From Cryptomeria japonica (lineage: Eukaryota > Streptophyta > Pinopsida > Cupressales > Cupressaceae): a stretch of 64,000 nucleotides of DNA. Positions 24,040 to 35,905 of this stretch are shown here, piece after piece (the stretch's first letter is position 1; each line of letters opens with the position of its first letter). Location: NCBI RefSeq assembly GCF_030272615.1, contig NC_081412.1:539673835-539737834 (forward strand), read 5' to 3'. A model generated the notes under the pieces. The model was not told the origin of the DNA. It did no database searches and saw nothing but the letters and a program-made list of their open reading frames with translations. Made by a program: the position numbers and the translations under genes.

Positions 24040-24549
24040 CTAGCTGAAGGCCTGACTCTTCTTGCAACTGATCCTTATACTATGTTGTTTTGACACCATA
24101 TCATGTTTGAAATGTCCATGCTTGGTATAACTAGTTGTTACAAACATAAGGGTTAAAGCATTGCTTGCATTTACAATCATTTTCAAATGTCTTGTTTTTT
24201 CAAGAGACTTGTCACGTTTCATGTGATGTGCTTTTACACTAAATTCAAGTCCGTCTTTAAACAAATGATACCTATTATGTTCCCTATAGACAATGGATTT
24301 TCTATCATACAAATAAGGATTGCCTAGAACCATCCCACAAATGTCAAGCGGAATTACATCTAACTCTACCTCATCTACAAACTTGGATGTGATTGCAAAT
24401 GGGAGTTTACTTTGTTTTGATACATGTAACCGAACATTATCAAACCCAATGGATATGGTTTAGGATGAGGTGTTTTTAATCCCAATTGCTTAACAACTTA
24501 TTCAGAGATTAAGTTCACTTGTGATTCACTATCTATGAGTGTATTAATT
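24040..24549 (-). pseudogene. Gypsy protease region
   Basis: On the minus strand, INTLIDSESQVNLIS is the retroviral-type protease site (DSG changed to DSE). CGMVLGNPYLYDRKSIVYRE is the C-terminal Gypsy protease block. A frame break lies between the two. After about 24,040 no further coding is recognised before the 3' end. Confidence 0.75.
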
Positions 24550-25135
24550 TTACTTTTTTTTGCAATAGCCCTTATGTGAAATAATGCATTCCTTTTTTCT
24601 TTCAACAGAGACCTCATTACACTTTATAGAGGAAGTATGGGAGCTAGTATTAGCAAAAGGAACAATACCTTCTATACCCATAACTATTATCTTGGATTCA
24701 TCTCCAGATTCTGAACCAAGGTCTTGCACAATAGATGTGGTCTTTTGCTTACCCTTTTGATTCTTGAACCACTTGGGTTTCTGATCAGGATGCAATTTCC
24801 AACATTTTGCATCTTCATGCCCTTCCCTTTTGCAGTGTGAGCAATAAGGCTTCTCCTCCTCTTTCTTCACAGAAACTATTCTCTGAATTTTCTCCTTCCG
24901 TTTCTTGCTCCCTTTGTGTTTACCACATTCCATGAAAAGACTAGCATGGCTATTCCTTGAGCTTGTTTCAAGATGAACGGCTTGCACACTAACTTCATCA
25001 ACGTTAGTTGGATTAAACATAAGTATTGTATGTCTCAAATTCTCATGCAATCTACCTATATACTTTAACAAAGTTTCTTGTGTGTATAAAGGAATACCCA
25101 AAATTAAAGCTCTTTTCCTAAACTCTTGTGTATAT
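24550..25135 (-). pseudogene. Gypsy gag, C-terminal part
   Basis: The frame continues from TQEFRKRALILGIPLYTQE through LLKYIGRLHENLRHTILMF and VSVQAVHLE to a CX2CX4HX4C zinc knuckle (CSHCKREGHEDAKCWKLHP), and ends at about 24,550. The N-terminal part lies at 28,105-28,772 beyond the insertion, and the two halves join cleanly in the gag sequence. Confidence 0.88.
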
Positions 25136-25192
25136 GGGTATGTGCAAGCTAATGAGTCACAAATTCATGGAAGTCTGCGTGTTGGAAAACGC

Positions 25193-25465
25193 ACTCCGCA
25201 AAACGGGCCCCCGTTTTCAAAAAATGGGGGCCCGTTAATGGTTCGGCCTCCCGAGCCGAAAGGTCATGGGGTGCTGAAGCTAAATAAAATGGGCCCCCGT
25301 TTTGTCACAAAATGGGCCCCCGTTTATAGACAAAACGGGTCCCCATTTATAAACAAAACGGGCCCCCATTTTGAAATTCTATTTTTACCCTTTTTTTGGA
25401 CAATTTTTCATTTTCACCATCACAGTGAGTTGACAAGAAGAGATCAAAAACGGGCCCCCGTGCTG
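25193..25465. repeat. cluster of GGGCCCCCGTTTT repeats (left)
   Basis: At least seven copies of an ACGGGCCCCCGTTTT-like unit occur in both orientations, some paired as short hairpins (CCCCCGTTTT then AAAATGGGGG). The GC-rich units stand out in AT-rich surroundings. Confidence 0.85.
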
Positions 25466-25479
25466 TGGTTTCCACTTCA

Positions 25480-26520
25480 AGCCTCCACCACTATCCCAGG
25501 TACACATTCAGTCATCTATTTTCACATTTCATAATTTTCTTGTATATTTTTCTTGTTTTTTTGTGTATTATTTAGTTTTTTTTTATTATTTTAGTTTTTT
25601 TTTATAGTAGCATATAAATAAATTATTTTTTATATTTGTAAATTCTTGATTTTGATCTAAAATATTTTTGAACAGTTAACCCTAAACCGTAATCAACAAA
25701 TTTAGAAACCAAAACCAAACCTAGATAATTAACAAAACGAAATCGACACAAACAAAAAATCGAAAATGAAATGGAAACAAAAACAAAAATGTTCGAAAAT
25801 GAAATTGAAATAAAACCGAATATATGTACCTAAATTATTCTTAATCCTCATTAGGCAATACAAAACTTACCACTAAATTAGTATAACCTTAAAAATAATT
25901 AACATTACTCTTCAAATTTTAGATATGAAAGTTTAGGCTTAGGTTTATGCCATGTCATGGCATAAAGGTCCTATTATGGTCCTATTATGTCATGTGATGG
26001 TATAAAAGGATCAATTATGGACACAATTTAAGAGCAAAGCTAGATAAGTTACTAAAATTGGAGTTTGGTTTACATAGGTTCATAAAGGAAGCTAATATGC
26101 CAAATATATAATTCATTAATACAAAATAAAAAATATTCTTGATTTATAATGTTGATTGACAATGAGTTTTCTAAATGGGGTGCTAATTATATATACATCC
26201 GAAAGATTTGAAAAATATAATTCCCAAGAAGTATTTTGAATATCTTTAGAAGTATATTGGTATATCTAGAATGTAATTTATATTATAAAAGATTTGATAT
26301 ATGATTTGAAGTTGGTAGATATTTTGAGGAAGATTTATTAGATTATGTTATGATTAAGCTAATATTAGAAGAATGGTTTTAACAACATCTTTTGGTTTTA
26401 AAAGGTGCACAAGGTTTGAAGTTGAAATCATATTCGATTGTATATAATATTAAATTGTTAAGGAGCTATTTTTTTTTAAAGTAGTTAATTTAAGATATTA
26501 GTTGAAGCTATCTGAGAACG
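25480..26520. other. interior of the inverted-repeat insertion, nothing recognised
   Basis: AT-rich, no coding signal and no RNA gene seen. Confidence 0.5.
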
Positions 26521-26524
26521 TGAG

Positions 26525-26757
26525 ATAGTCCTAATGAACACACAAATTAAATTAATGAACCTAGGACAATCACAATGAACATATGATAGTCCCAATGAGA
26601 CTCAAATGATCCTAATGAATGTAGGGCAGTCTTAATGAACCTAAGAAAGTCCTAATGAGCCTAAGAAAGCCATAATGAACTTGGGACAATCCTAATGAAC
26701 CTAGGATAGTCCTAATGAACCTATGATAGTGTAAACAAGCCTAGGATAGTGTAAGAA
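26525..26757. repeat. 20-bp minisatellite
   Basis: The unit is close to AGTCCTAATGAACCTAGGAT. The last six or more units (about 26,630-26,757) are in exact 20-bp phase, while earlier units are more diverged and spaced unevenly. Confidence 0.85.
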
Positions 26758-27125
26758 AAAATCACTACAAAAAAGACCTCAAATGCGTTAAATGAATTTC
26801 CCAATAACGCACTCGTGTTTATCTTTTTTTGGTCATTTGGCTACCTTTTTTTACAACATCTTGGTGTATACACCCCTAAGAAGACCTTTTCCTCAAAAAT
26901 TTCTTGGATCATGAACTCCTCATGTGCACCAAACATAAGTTGCCACTTGGAAGCTTCTAATGCACACAATCCTTTCAATCAATCTACTCCATTGATCTCT
27001 CAAAACAATCTTAGTCTTTAATCCTCTATCCTTCATGACTATAAATAAATCATTATATGAGCCATTTTCAAGAACTCTTGTAATGCAATGTTATGTTGCC
27101 AATTTAAGCACCTTACATCCTATTT

Positions 27126-27226
27126 TTAAAACGGGGGCCCGTTGTTAAATCCAACGGGCAAAAAATGAAACGGGCCCCCGTTTTCGAAACGGGCCCCCAT
27201 TTATATAAAATGGGGGCCCGTTATGC
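27126..27226. repeat. cluster of GGGCCCCCGTTTT repeats (right)
   Basis: Five GC-rich units occur in mixed orientation (AAAACGGGGGCCCGTT, AACGGGCCCCCGTTTT, AAATGGGGGCCCGTTA), the same family as at 25,193-25,465. Confidence 0.85.
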
Positions 27227-27239
27227 AAAATTTGAATTC

Positions 27240-28075
27240 ACAACCCACCACTTGCCTCGAGATTAGGCCCGGGATAGGCCTAGGATGGCCACCCCTGAGA
27301 CATGAACCTGCAAATTCAAAGCTCCATGAATGAAAGCACAAATATGATGAAATGAAATAGTTTACGTGCCTCTAATCAGAGAATTTTTTTACGAAATTGA
27401 AACCCATTTCAAATTATACTGTCTAGATTCTAAATATGTAAATTAATTTAAAAATTGATTATTTTAACTATTTTTCATTTAATTTATACTGAATCAGGTT
27501 CATGAATTTGAAATATTAACTAATTTTCTTAATTTAATAACTTTTTTATTTTAATGAATTTTGAAAAAAAATTTATATGTCATCAATCTACACAAAATTC
27601 TTTACAATTTTTAAAAAAAAAATTCAAAAAATGCTATGTTTACGTCAAATTATGTGCGTCATACACGTCAAATTTTTAAAAAGATAATAACGGCCATTAA
27701 AAAATTAATTAAAAAAAAAATATTTGAAAAAAAAAAACAAAAAAATATGCTCATCAATCTTCAGTGTGTTACAAACCATTTCCAAAAACGGTTTGAGAAA
27801 ATAATTTTAATTGTGTCAAAAAGTGTGGGTCGTACACATGCATGGTATGGTCCTGAAACAGGCATTTTTAAAACATAGTTTTTAGAACTCCATTCAAAAA
27901 GTTAATTTTTATTATGTGGGTATTAAAATAAATTACATATTTGAAAAGTACACTCAAAGAGCTATCTTTTATATTAGGGACTTTTTCCAAGATTCAATCT
28001 CTAAGTGTTTCAAAATTTAAGCTCAAGTGAGACAAAATCTGAAAAACAGGGAAAACACTTCCACTTTTTGGCCAA
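27240..28075. other. right interior of the insertion, nothing recognised
   Basis: AT-rich with long A and T runs. The frame at 27,636-27,878 is Lys/Ile-rich low complexity and is not counted as a gene. Confidence 0.5.
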
Positions 28076-28104
28076 AAAGTGGACTCATCTTCTTGCACTG
28101 ACCC

Positions 28105-28772
28105 ATATTCATGTACACTTTGACGTTTCTCTTGCCTTAATGATTACCAATTCATTACTACTTTTTTCATGTGACCTAATCAATAAAATTGTTTCTTAAG
28201 TGCAGCTGTAAACTCAAACCAAGAAGAAATTATTTTACCATATCGGCTAAGATCTTCCTGAGTTCTGCTCTCCCACCAGATTAAGGTTGTGCCTCCTAGG
28301 CAAAAAGTGGCTAACTGGATCTTTGAAGCATCATCAGTAAACTTTTGAATCCTGCAATAAACTTCAACTTGTTTTATCTAATTATCAAGTTTCTTTGCAT
28401 CCACTTCTCCGTTATAGGTTGGCAATTCAAATTTAACATCAAGCTTTAACAAAGGTTAATTAGACTTAGACTGTACAGGTTGTTTCTTTTTGGGGAGGAA
28501 GTAGAAGAAGAAGATGAAGAGGATGAAGAGGAAGAAGATGGGGATGGAGGTTCAGGAGGGTCACTACCACCTCCTACTCCTTTGCCTTTGTCATCTTTCG
28601 AAGGGGATTCACCTTCCTTCTTCTTCTTTTTGTCCCTTCTTTCCTTTTTCTTCTGCCTATCCTTGTACAACTCTTCCACCATCATCTTCATGTCTAGGAA
28701 TGCTTTACGAAATTATTCTTTGTTCTCAAAGAGTTCAGGTTAAACATGTTTTCCTTCTTCCGATTGTGCCAT
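28105..28772 (-). pseudogene. Gypsy gag, N-terminal part
   Basis: It starts MAQSEEGKHV at the ATG at 28,772, after a leader of about 120 bases from the primer site. Next come LDMKMMVEELYKDRQKKKER, a charged and Ser-rich linker with about 14 consecutive serines, FELPTYNGEVDAKKLDN, IQLATFCLGGTTLIWWESRT and WFEFTAALKKQFY. These are standard Gypsy gag core blocks. Several in-frame stops are present. It runs into the insertion at 28,104. Confidence 0.85.
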
Positions 28773-28890
28773 GGTTGATCTTCGAGTAACTTGCCTTGAT
28801 TAGATCTCTGGATTAAACTCTTCAAGTGCACCTTCTCCTTGCTTTAATTTCAACTTGGTTAACATCCACCACTTGCAATTTCCTATCAAA

Positions 28891-28904
28891 CTACTCTGAT
28901 ACCA
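28891..28904 (-). other. primer-binding site of the Gypsy element
   Basis: Read on the minus strand it is TGGTATCAGAGTAG, the tRNA-Met type, two bases inside the 5' LTR end at 28,907. Confidence 0.85.
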
Positions 28905-28906
28905 CT

Positions 28907-30170
28907 TGATCTGTAATTAAGAGGTTTACAAAAATAAATTGTACGTAATCCAATTTACAGATTTATCCCAATCGCAAACAGAATTGCATGGTTATGATTT
29001 TTAACCATTGAAATTACAAAAGCTAAGTTCACTTAATCCTTTGCACAACTTAATAATGTTAAACAATAACTTAAAGAAGAAATTAAAAATGAAACGAATA
29101 AAAGAGAATTAGAAGAGAGAAGAGAGATCACGAACTTGATAAGGAAGTTCACTGAATATAAGCTACATCTCCGGGTCCACTTCTCAATGTAGGACCCCTT
29201 TATTAATATCGCCAAGCAAAACGCCTTGTTACAATATTCAAGCTTTGGCAAAATCTGCATCAAACGGCTCATAATCTCTCTCACTTTTTAACAATTCTTG
29301 GTGCATAGTAACACCTTGTAATCTCCTCTTAGCAATTCTCCACTTTCAAAAGCATAAAAATCTCCCAAGTTATCACCACTTCAATGAATTTTCCATCCTA
29401 CACTACCCCCTTTTATACAAGAAAATTGCTCAAATTGGTATAAAACCAATTGATTTTGCAAAATCATCGTATCTCTCCATTTTTACATATAAAATCTTGA
29501 AAAATCTCCTCTTTACAAATACAATAAATCTTGTTTAACATTAACCTCCCAATTTGTTTTAAAACAATATGTTATTTAGCCCTTTACGGTTGTTATGGGT
29601 GCTTTTACATTTGAGAATTTATATTTGTACTAAATAAGGTTTTTTATCCCCTTATTAATAGGGGAAGAAGATTTTAAAATCTTTTGAAATCTTTAAAAAG
29701 CCATTTAAATAGCCTCTAATATTCTCCTAATAAAATGGGCTTATAAAACTTTATGTTTAGGAGAATTAAATCTTATTTAAAGATTTATGTAAATGGAGGG
29801 ATTTCAAGAGGATTTTAAGGCATGGGTTAAGGGATTAAATCCCACCACATCCTCCTTAATTTATTTTTATTTTTTTATTTTTTTAAACCATATATTTTTT
29901 TCTTTTAATAATTATAGTTTAAGCCATATTTATGCCAACTCACTACTCTTGCCATGTCATATGCCACGTGTCCTACCAAGTGTCACATTTTGTTGATGCC
30001 ACGTCATCATTTGGACCAAAACTTTGACTGGTCATAACTTCTACATACGGACTCCTCTTGAGCGAGTTCAAGTTGTGTTAGAACCGTGTTGACAAACCCT
30101 ACACAATGATGTCATTTTAGTGAGATTTTGAGACTGAATTTTTTAGGTTTTTCTAGATCCACCTGGATCA
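28907..30170 (-). repeat. Gypsy 5' LTR (right copy)
   Basis: It starts TGATCTGTAATTAAG and ends ACCTGGATCA; length is 1,264 bp. Its last ~1,015 bp match the left LTR. It abuts the NLR A leader (GAAGCACTCAAT), where related NLR C has a TATA box. Confidence 0.88.
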
Positions 30171-30223
30171 TTGAAGCACTCAATATTTGCGTCTGAACGT
30201 CATCTTATCTGGCTCGCATTGCC

Positions 30224-33200
30224 ATGGGCTCCTTTTGCTCCTCTTCTTCTCCCTGTTGTTGCCCACACAAGGCTTCGCAGCCACCGGCACCTGAGGAGCC
30301 ACCATATGCTCAACCGCCACAGCCGTCAACTGTTCTGCCGACATCATTTGAGCTACCGGTACCCACGAAGGAAAACTCTACCAGCCTTTTTCAAACCATC
30401 AACAATGCCGGCGACGTTGACTATTTGATCCATCTCATCGACGATCTTCTAAACAGGGTTAGAATGGGAATTAGCTTCAACCGTAATCATAAGAATTGTT
30501 AATTTGTTTTTGCATTTCACTCATTGTAGTGTTTGTGAATCCAGTCAAAACAAGAAAAGACGTTAGAGGGAACCACTAGTTCAGAACCTCTGTCTGATAC
30601 ACTGAAGGGTAGAGCAAAATCAGAATGGACATCCTTTATCCAATGGGTCTGAATTCCTTGAATTTGTGAATAAGCATATTCAGCTGGAGATGGTAACTGC
30701 TAAATTTAGTTTTATTTTGACTAAAAGATTAGTTAGCAATATGTTACAATTATTTACGAGGAGTCAGAGTTAAAGGTGGTTGTATTTACGGGGAGAGATG
30801 AAGGTAACAGAGAAGCTGTAGCACAAATATTGCAAAGTGTGGAGAAGGCGTGCTGGATGGTTGGAGGATTATCTCTTGTAGCCTTCTTGCTAGATCAGAT
30901 TGAACTGATCCCTGAAAACCAGAGTGAATACATAGAACTCCTAAGACAAATGTTTAAGCTTGCTATGTATATCCGAAGGATGAAGTATGATATGCCACAA
31001 GAAGAAAATATATTGAATGAGGCAATTATTTTGATTGTTGAAGGATCCATGATATGAGCTTCACAACTAAAGTCTAGAACACTTTTCTAGTAAAATGTCT
31101 ACAATGATTAAATATCTGAATTTAGTATGAATTTTATTAGTTTTATCATCATTTATGTTATTGTAACTGAAAATAAATCAGCTTTATCAGGATCTTACAT
31201 TGCAAGCGCTAATAGAAATACAACATCAGCAGCCTGTTGCCTTCTCTCCATGGAAGCCTACTTATCCAGATCATGCAGATAAATATATACAAACCTTGTT
31301 TTTATTTCAAAACTTTCAACTATATTTACATGTGTTGTTATTAGCTTAATATTCTCCTGTGGGCTCATCGGCAGTTGGCATCCGAAAACAGAAGAAACAA
31401 TTAATGAATTTGCTAGACATGAAAACAGAAAACATGTCTCCATTGGCTGTAGTTATTTATAGATTTGACGGCATAGGAAACACCGCCCTCGCCACCGCTG
31501 TTATTGCTGACTTAGATCTCACAGATTACAACTATTCAGGAGTTCAAATGCAAGAACATCATAAAATGCGGGCAGCAGCAAATATTGAAAGATGCCTTCC
31601 GAGCATATTATGACGGGAATTTAACATTGAGAAATAGTGCTCACAACTCGAAATCTGGGTATCACGGATATGCTTAAAGACGCCGGCCTTGCACGTCGTG
31701 AGCATATTGTGGATAACCTACCCCACGAAGAGGCACGCAAAATTTTATTAGCGCAGACGACACGCAAAAAACCCTGCAGATTTGTGTCGGGATTCCGTTA
31801 CTCTTACAAATTGTTGGTGCTCGTTTGAGTAAGCATAATTTCGTAGTAGAGGGATGCACTCAAATATTTGAAGCTTTAGAAAGAGGAAAGGATGTCATTG
31901 AAGAAAATCTGAGCAGACGGCTTTTCACTAATGTGTATAATGAGTTGGAAGCGTCTACGCAAGAAGCGTTTTTGGATATTTGCTGCTTCTTTGCTAGCTG
32001 GAGTCGCCGCGATGTGGAGTGCATTGTTGGAGCTGAGGACCTCACACATCTGGAAGAGGCGGCTTTGTTCAAGACGTCCGACAAAGACAACGTCATTGTT
32101 CTTGATATCTTCCGAGCAAAAGGGCTGAGTATGTCTGAATCGAATAGAATAACCAGTATGCAATCCTGGCTCGATGTATGCGACAATAAGGTATGCCTTT
32201 CCATTTCTATTATTAATATTAATAGAAACATGTAAAGTGTAGTACCAATATTAATGAAACATGTCATGTTTTAGCAGAGGTTCGATCAAATTAAAGGAAT
32301 CTGGCTTACCAGGGAGGAGAGTGAACCTGCGTAAGAACTTGATGAGAAGCACATTTTTTTAATGAAATTTTTTTTAAGAGTTCTGGCCTTGGGGAACAAG
32401 ATAAATGTATCAGGATCAAGCCAAAAGACACCCAAATTTAAAGAACTGAGATTTCTCAGACTAGGTGGCAACATGTCTGGTTTATGGCCAGTGAATTTGG
32501 AGTCCCTTGAGCGGTTGGCTGTGTACCATGGCCCTGTCTATAAGGATGGCGTAACTTTGTGTAAGGCAAGACCTTCCCCATTTCATGTAATTTGTTATAC
32601 TTAATTGTTTGCTTAGATTTGGAAAAAATTCCTTACAATGGAATCACAATATGGATGCAGTTACCCAAGAAGTTACAGGTAACGAAAGCCACTGTACGGT
32701 CTGAAGAATGTGCAAAGTCCCAGAAATCCATGCCCGCCAACGTCATCCAAAATTCTTTCTTGGAAGAATTGGATTTGAAAGAACTGAGAACTCTGCAGAG
32801 ATTAACCGAATGGCTAGATCACTTAACTAGACTCAAGGTTTTGATATTAGATGAATGGGATAAAATGCAGGAGCTCTCTGAGCAGATATGTGAACGGTTT
32901 TCATTATGTAAACTGAGTATCTGTGGTGGCAGTTTTTTGCAGAATCTGCCAAAAACTTTTGGGCAATTAAGTTCTTTACAGGAGCTGATCTTAACAAGTT
33001 GCAACCAATTGGAAGAATTACCCTCAAGTTTTGGAGACTTGAGTTCTCTAAAACATTTGAATCTAGCAGTGTGTGTTAACTTAAAAGAACTTCCTTCAAG
33101 CTTTGGGAAATTAAACTCATTGGAGGTTTTAAATTTAGAAAGCTGACGAAAATTGCAAGCATTGCCTTCTAGATTTGGGCAGCTACATGGGTTAAAGAAG

Positions 33201-33596
33201 TTGAGCCTGCAGTCAGATGATATCAAAGAATTGCCCTCTAGCTTTGGGGACCTTGCCTCTTTAGTAGAGCTGAGGTGCAATGGTCTGGAACTGAAGGAAT
33301 TGCCCGTTAGCTTTGGGCAGCTCATTTCCTTGACACGTTTAGATTTAAGTTGTTGCATGAAATTGAAGTCCTTGCCATCAAGCGCAGGAGAACTTATGTC
33401 ACTAAAACATTTCAACTTATCGTCTTGCTTTAAGATAGAAGTATTACCTTCTAACATTGGGGGTCTTCCATGTTTAACAGAATTAGATTTCAGACTATGT
33501 AACAGTTTTAGAGAATTTCCTACAAGCAGAAATTATCAGCAGTTAACCATTTGGCTTCCTGAGAAGGCAAGGAAGAGGGAGTACTCTTCGAATTAG
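30224..33596 (+). pseudogene. NLR immune-receptor pseudogene A
   Basis: This is the most complete of four NLR copies. Likely exons are 30,224-30,457, 30,545-30,692, about 30,737-31,057, about 31,182-31,280, about 31,345-32,190, 32,278-32,560 and 32,617-33,596; several have GT/AG edges. The protein starts MGSFCSSSSPCCCP, like an N-myristoylation and palmitoylation signal, then is proline-rich. Exon 3 is helical (VAQILQSVEKACWMVGGLSL). NB-ARC shows VGIRKQKKQL, a damaged P-loop (GIGNTALA), LTTRNLG, GLPL-like (VGIPLLLQIVGARL, frame broken), FLDICCFF and VLDIFRAKGL. About eight LRRs follow on a PSSFGDLSSLKHLNL pattern. Breaks are a frameshift near 30,640, stops near 31,611, 32,332 and 33,144, and loss of the kinase-2 region. 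It cannot encode a normal NLR. Confidence 0.88.
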
Positions 33597-34230
33597 AGGT
33601 CTCAATCGTTCAACCCCTAACCTCTGTAGGGCAGAAGTATCTTTATATGATGTCAGCCTGTGTTTTAATAATATAGGTAGATGTACATTTATACAAATAA
33701 TAAAAATAATTTACCAAAAATTGCAAATTTCAAATGTTTAATGAAAATATACTTCAAATGTGTTTATAATATAGTTCAAGCACTGATGTTTTCTTGCACT
33801 AGTGTTGTCTTTATCCTATGTTAGTAAGAATACATTCTAGAACTTCTCAACGGCGTGGATGAGCTTCTTTGGACTGGGCAATTTTTCCCCGTTAGTTTTT
33901 CTTGTTATAGTTTTGTTGAAATTTGTTCAAAATCAGCCACAAGATGATTTCAAGGGAGATGGAAATGTTATTTTTAGTGACCTAGAATTTGTGGATGATG
34001 GTATACTATAGATTTGTTCGGTAAAGGGTAGAATAAAATATTGTAGTTATTGGTATTTATTTAAATAGTTTTTATCTATTTTTAAGTAAGAATTTAGTTA
34101 TTGTTGATATTGTTTTGTGTTGTTGTTTTTTATTTTTAATCATAATGTTTTATTTAATATTCAATTTGCAAATAGAATTTAATATTTAAATTATATTCAA
34201 TTTTATTTGAAGGGTGGAGTTGAGTTTTGT
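33597..34230. other. 3' flank of NLR A, no gene
   Basis: The blocks AGGGCAGAA, ATATGATGTCAGC and CAATTTTTCC match the 3' flank of NLR C (50,470-50,580). From 33,900 the match continues at 53,085 on the far side of the insertion in C. This is probably an old 3' UTR plus downstream DNA. Confidence 0.6.
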
Positions 34231-34249
34231 TGCATCTGATGTAGTCATG

Positions 34250-35890
34250 ACGCTCTCTTTTACCATGAATGTTGATCTATGCCTATGCATGTGATTGCAT
34301 GACCATTTTCTAGTTTTTCTCTATCCTCCTATGTCAAGATCTAGTTTTATCTCTGAGGTTTTTGGGCTTTGTTTGGTATTTATTACTTCTTATTGTGAGT
34401 TGTGTTCTCATGCCAAGTTCAAGAGGGATCTCAAGAGGTCCTTTTCCTTCTCCTTTCAAAGAACTTATTCAAACAGGTATTTCAATCACTTTTGTGCATA
34501 TTGATACCCTCAATTTTCTCATGCAAGAGACCCACGTAAATCATTCGAACAATTTTCATGGTTCTTCTTAGCACCCTAGGGAGTGTTTACCAAAAAGCAA
34601 CGTGAGACAAGTGTGGTTATCAACTCTGAGATCATTGTAGAAGATGATCACTATTACTACCAGCATGCCTTGATATGAAATTTCATGGGAATATGAGCTT
34701 CACTCCCCTTTTTGGAGAATTGGGTGCATTACATGTGGCAACCAAAGGATGAAAGGGAAGTTATTTTAGTGCACCAAATCTGTTTTTCATTGTAATCTTT
34801 TCCTAGATGGTGGTTCAGGATAGAGCTTTTGAAGGTGGACCATATTTCCATAATAAAGCTAATCATTTTTTTTAAGCCTTGGCATTTGGGGTTTGATCCT
34901 TCTAAAGAGCTCCCATATAAGGTTCATGCTTCAATCTATCTCCTTTGTCATCCAATGGATTTTTGGCAGTCTAATATTATTCATAGGATTGATGATATTC
35001 TTAATAAAGCTTTGGGTCCTTGTCATCATGTTTTTTAGCATAAAGTGCTCTCTTATGCTCATATATATGTTGATATTGATCTTAATTTTTCTTTTCTAGA
35101 ATCTATTGAGCTTAGATTAGACAATTTACCATGGATTTAATATTTGGTTATGAAGCTCCTTTGTTTAGCTATCTTCTTTACCATATTTATAAGCAACTTT
35201 AAAGGAATTACCCAAAGAAGCCTTCTGATGTTCTTCACCCTTCTCTTGAGTCTCCCAATTATAATTATGATGTGAAGGATAAACCACCAATGCCTACTAA
35301 GTATAAAGAGCCTAATGAGTTTATCCCAATGAGAGATGGGAATAAACAGAGCTTGAAGACCCTAATGAGTTTATAAACAAAGAGAGCTAGGAATAAAGGG
35401 AAAACCATTATTTGAAAAAAGAAATGCATGTCCAAAGGGGTCTCTAACAATAGATTTGAAGTGTTATATTCCTTGGATCTAAATGTGTTGCCCAATAATT
35501 CAACTATCTCAACTCTGGCTCCTTCTACAATTATTATTGATTCATCTCATGATAGTCAACTTTCCTTTTAATATACTTGTTCTATCTGGGGATACTAATC
35601 CTTCAATCACTACCCGTCCTAAGGACAAATGTGTGCTTGACTCATTTGTTCAAGTCACTATAAGTATTTATAATTTGGACTTGTTGTTTCTTGCCAGATA
35701 TTTCTTAGTTGATTCTACAATTGATAATCTCAAAAAATGGTCTCCTCCTTCAGGCCTTCAACAAAAGACTCAAAAAGGATACATTGGAGAAATGTAGTAA
35801 TATTGGTAGGAAAAGTACTCGAGATAATATGACGCTGGTGAGTGAAACTTTGGTAAAATAGGGTGCTATTTGTTCTCTATATTCCCATTT
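34250..35890 (+). pseudogene. LINE ORF1 remnant (DUF4283-like)
   Basis: The recognisable part is WHLGFDPSKELPYKV, then HPMDFWQSNIIHRIDDILNK, LGPCHHVF and AHIYVDIDLNFSFLESIEL. This follows the C-terminal half of the DUF4283 domain in plant L1 ORF1 proteins. A degraded zinc-knuckle region follows (LLYHIYKQL, RNYPKKPSD). Many stops and frameshifts are present. The start of the ORF is not clear. Confidence 0.7.
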
Positions 35891-35905
35891 CACTAAGTCT
35901 CACCA

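Larger units (their letters stand above)
25136..28104. mobile_element. inverted-repeat insertion in the Gypsy gag, class unknown
   Basis: The insertion interrupts gag between HEY and TQEF. Its left end GGGTATGTGCAAG is inverted at the right end (CTTGCACTGACCC), and the similarity continues to about 25 bp on each side (ATGAGTCAC against GTGGACTCAT). An ATAT flanks both ends and is a possible 4-bp target duplication. No transposase or other protein is recognised inside. It carries two clusters of GGGCCCCCGTTTT-type repeats and a 20-bp minisatellite. I cannot assign it to a known superfamily. Confidence 0.6.
22591..30170 (-). mobile_element. Gypsy element with gag and protease but no pol (TR-GAG-like)
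   Basis: On the minus strand the order is 5' LTR (28,907-30,170), primer site, gag, protease, short 3' region, polypurine tract and 3' LTR (to 23,691). No reverse transcriptase, RNase H or integrase remains between protease and polypurine tract, a layout known in plants as TR-GAG. The gag is split by the inverted-repeat insertion at 25,136-28,104. The outer edge of the left LTR is deleted: about 230 bp of it is missing near 22,636. The right LTR abuts the NLR A leader. Confidence 0.8.

Noticed and set aside
25082-25534. 150-codon plus-strand frame
   Set aside because: It runs across the end of gag (antisense) and the GC-rich repeat cluster. The GPPF/GPHF repeats are the translated repeat unit, not a protein.
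26763-26800. CACTACAAAAAAG resembling a CACTA transposon end
   Set aside because: No matching inverted end (CTTTTTTGTAGTG) or 3-bp duplication was found, so chance is as likely.
28446-28789. Plus-strand frames with poly-Glu or Pro/Ser-rich sequence
   Set aside because: Antisense shadows of the Ser-rich and Lys-rich linker of the minus-strand Gypsy gag.
32819-33457. 212-codon minus-strand frame
   Set aside because: Antisense shadow of the LRR exon of NLR A; LRR periodicity keeps the reverse frame open.
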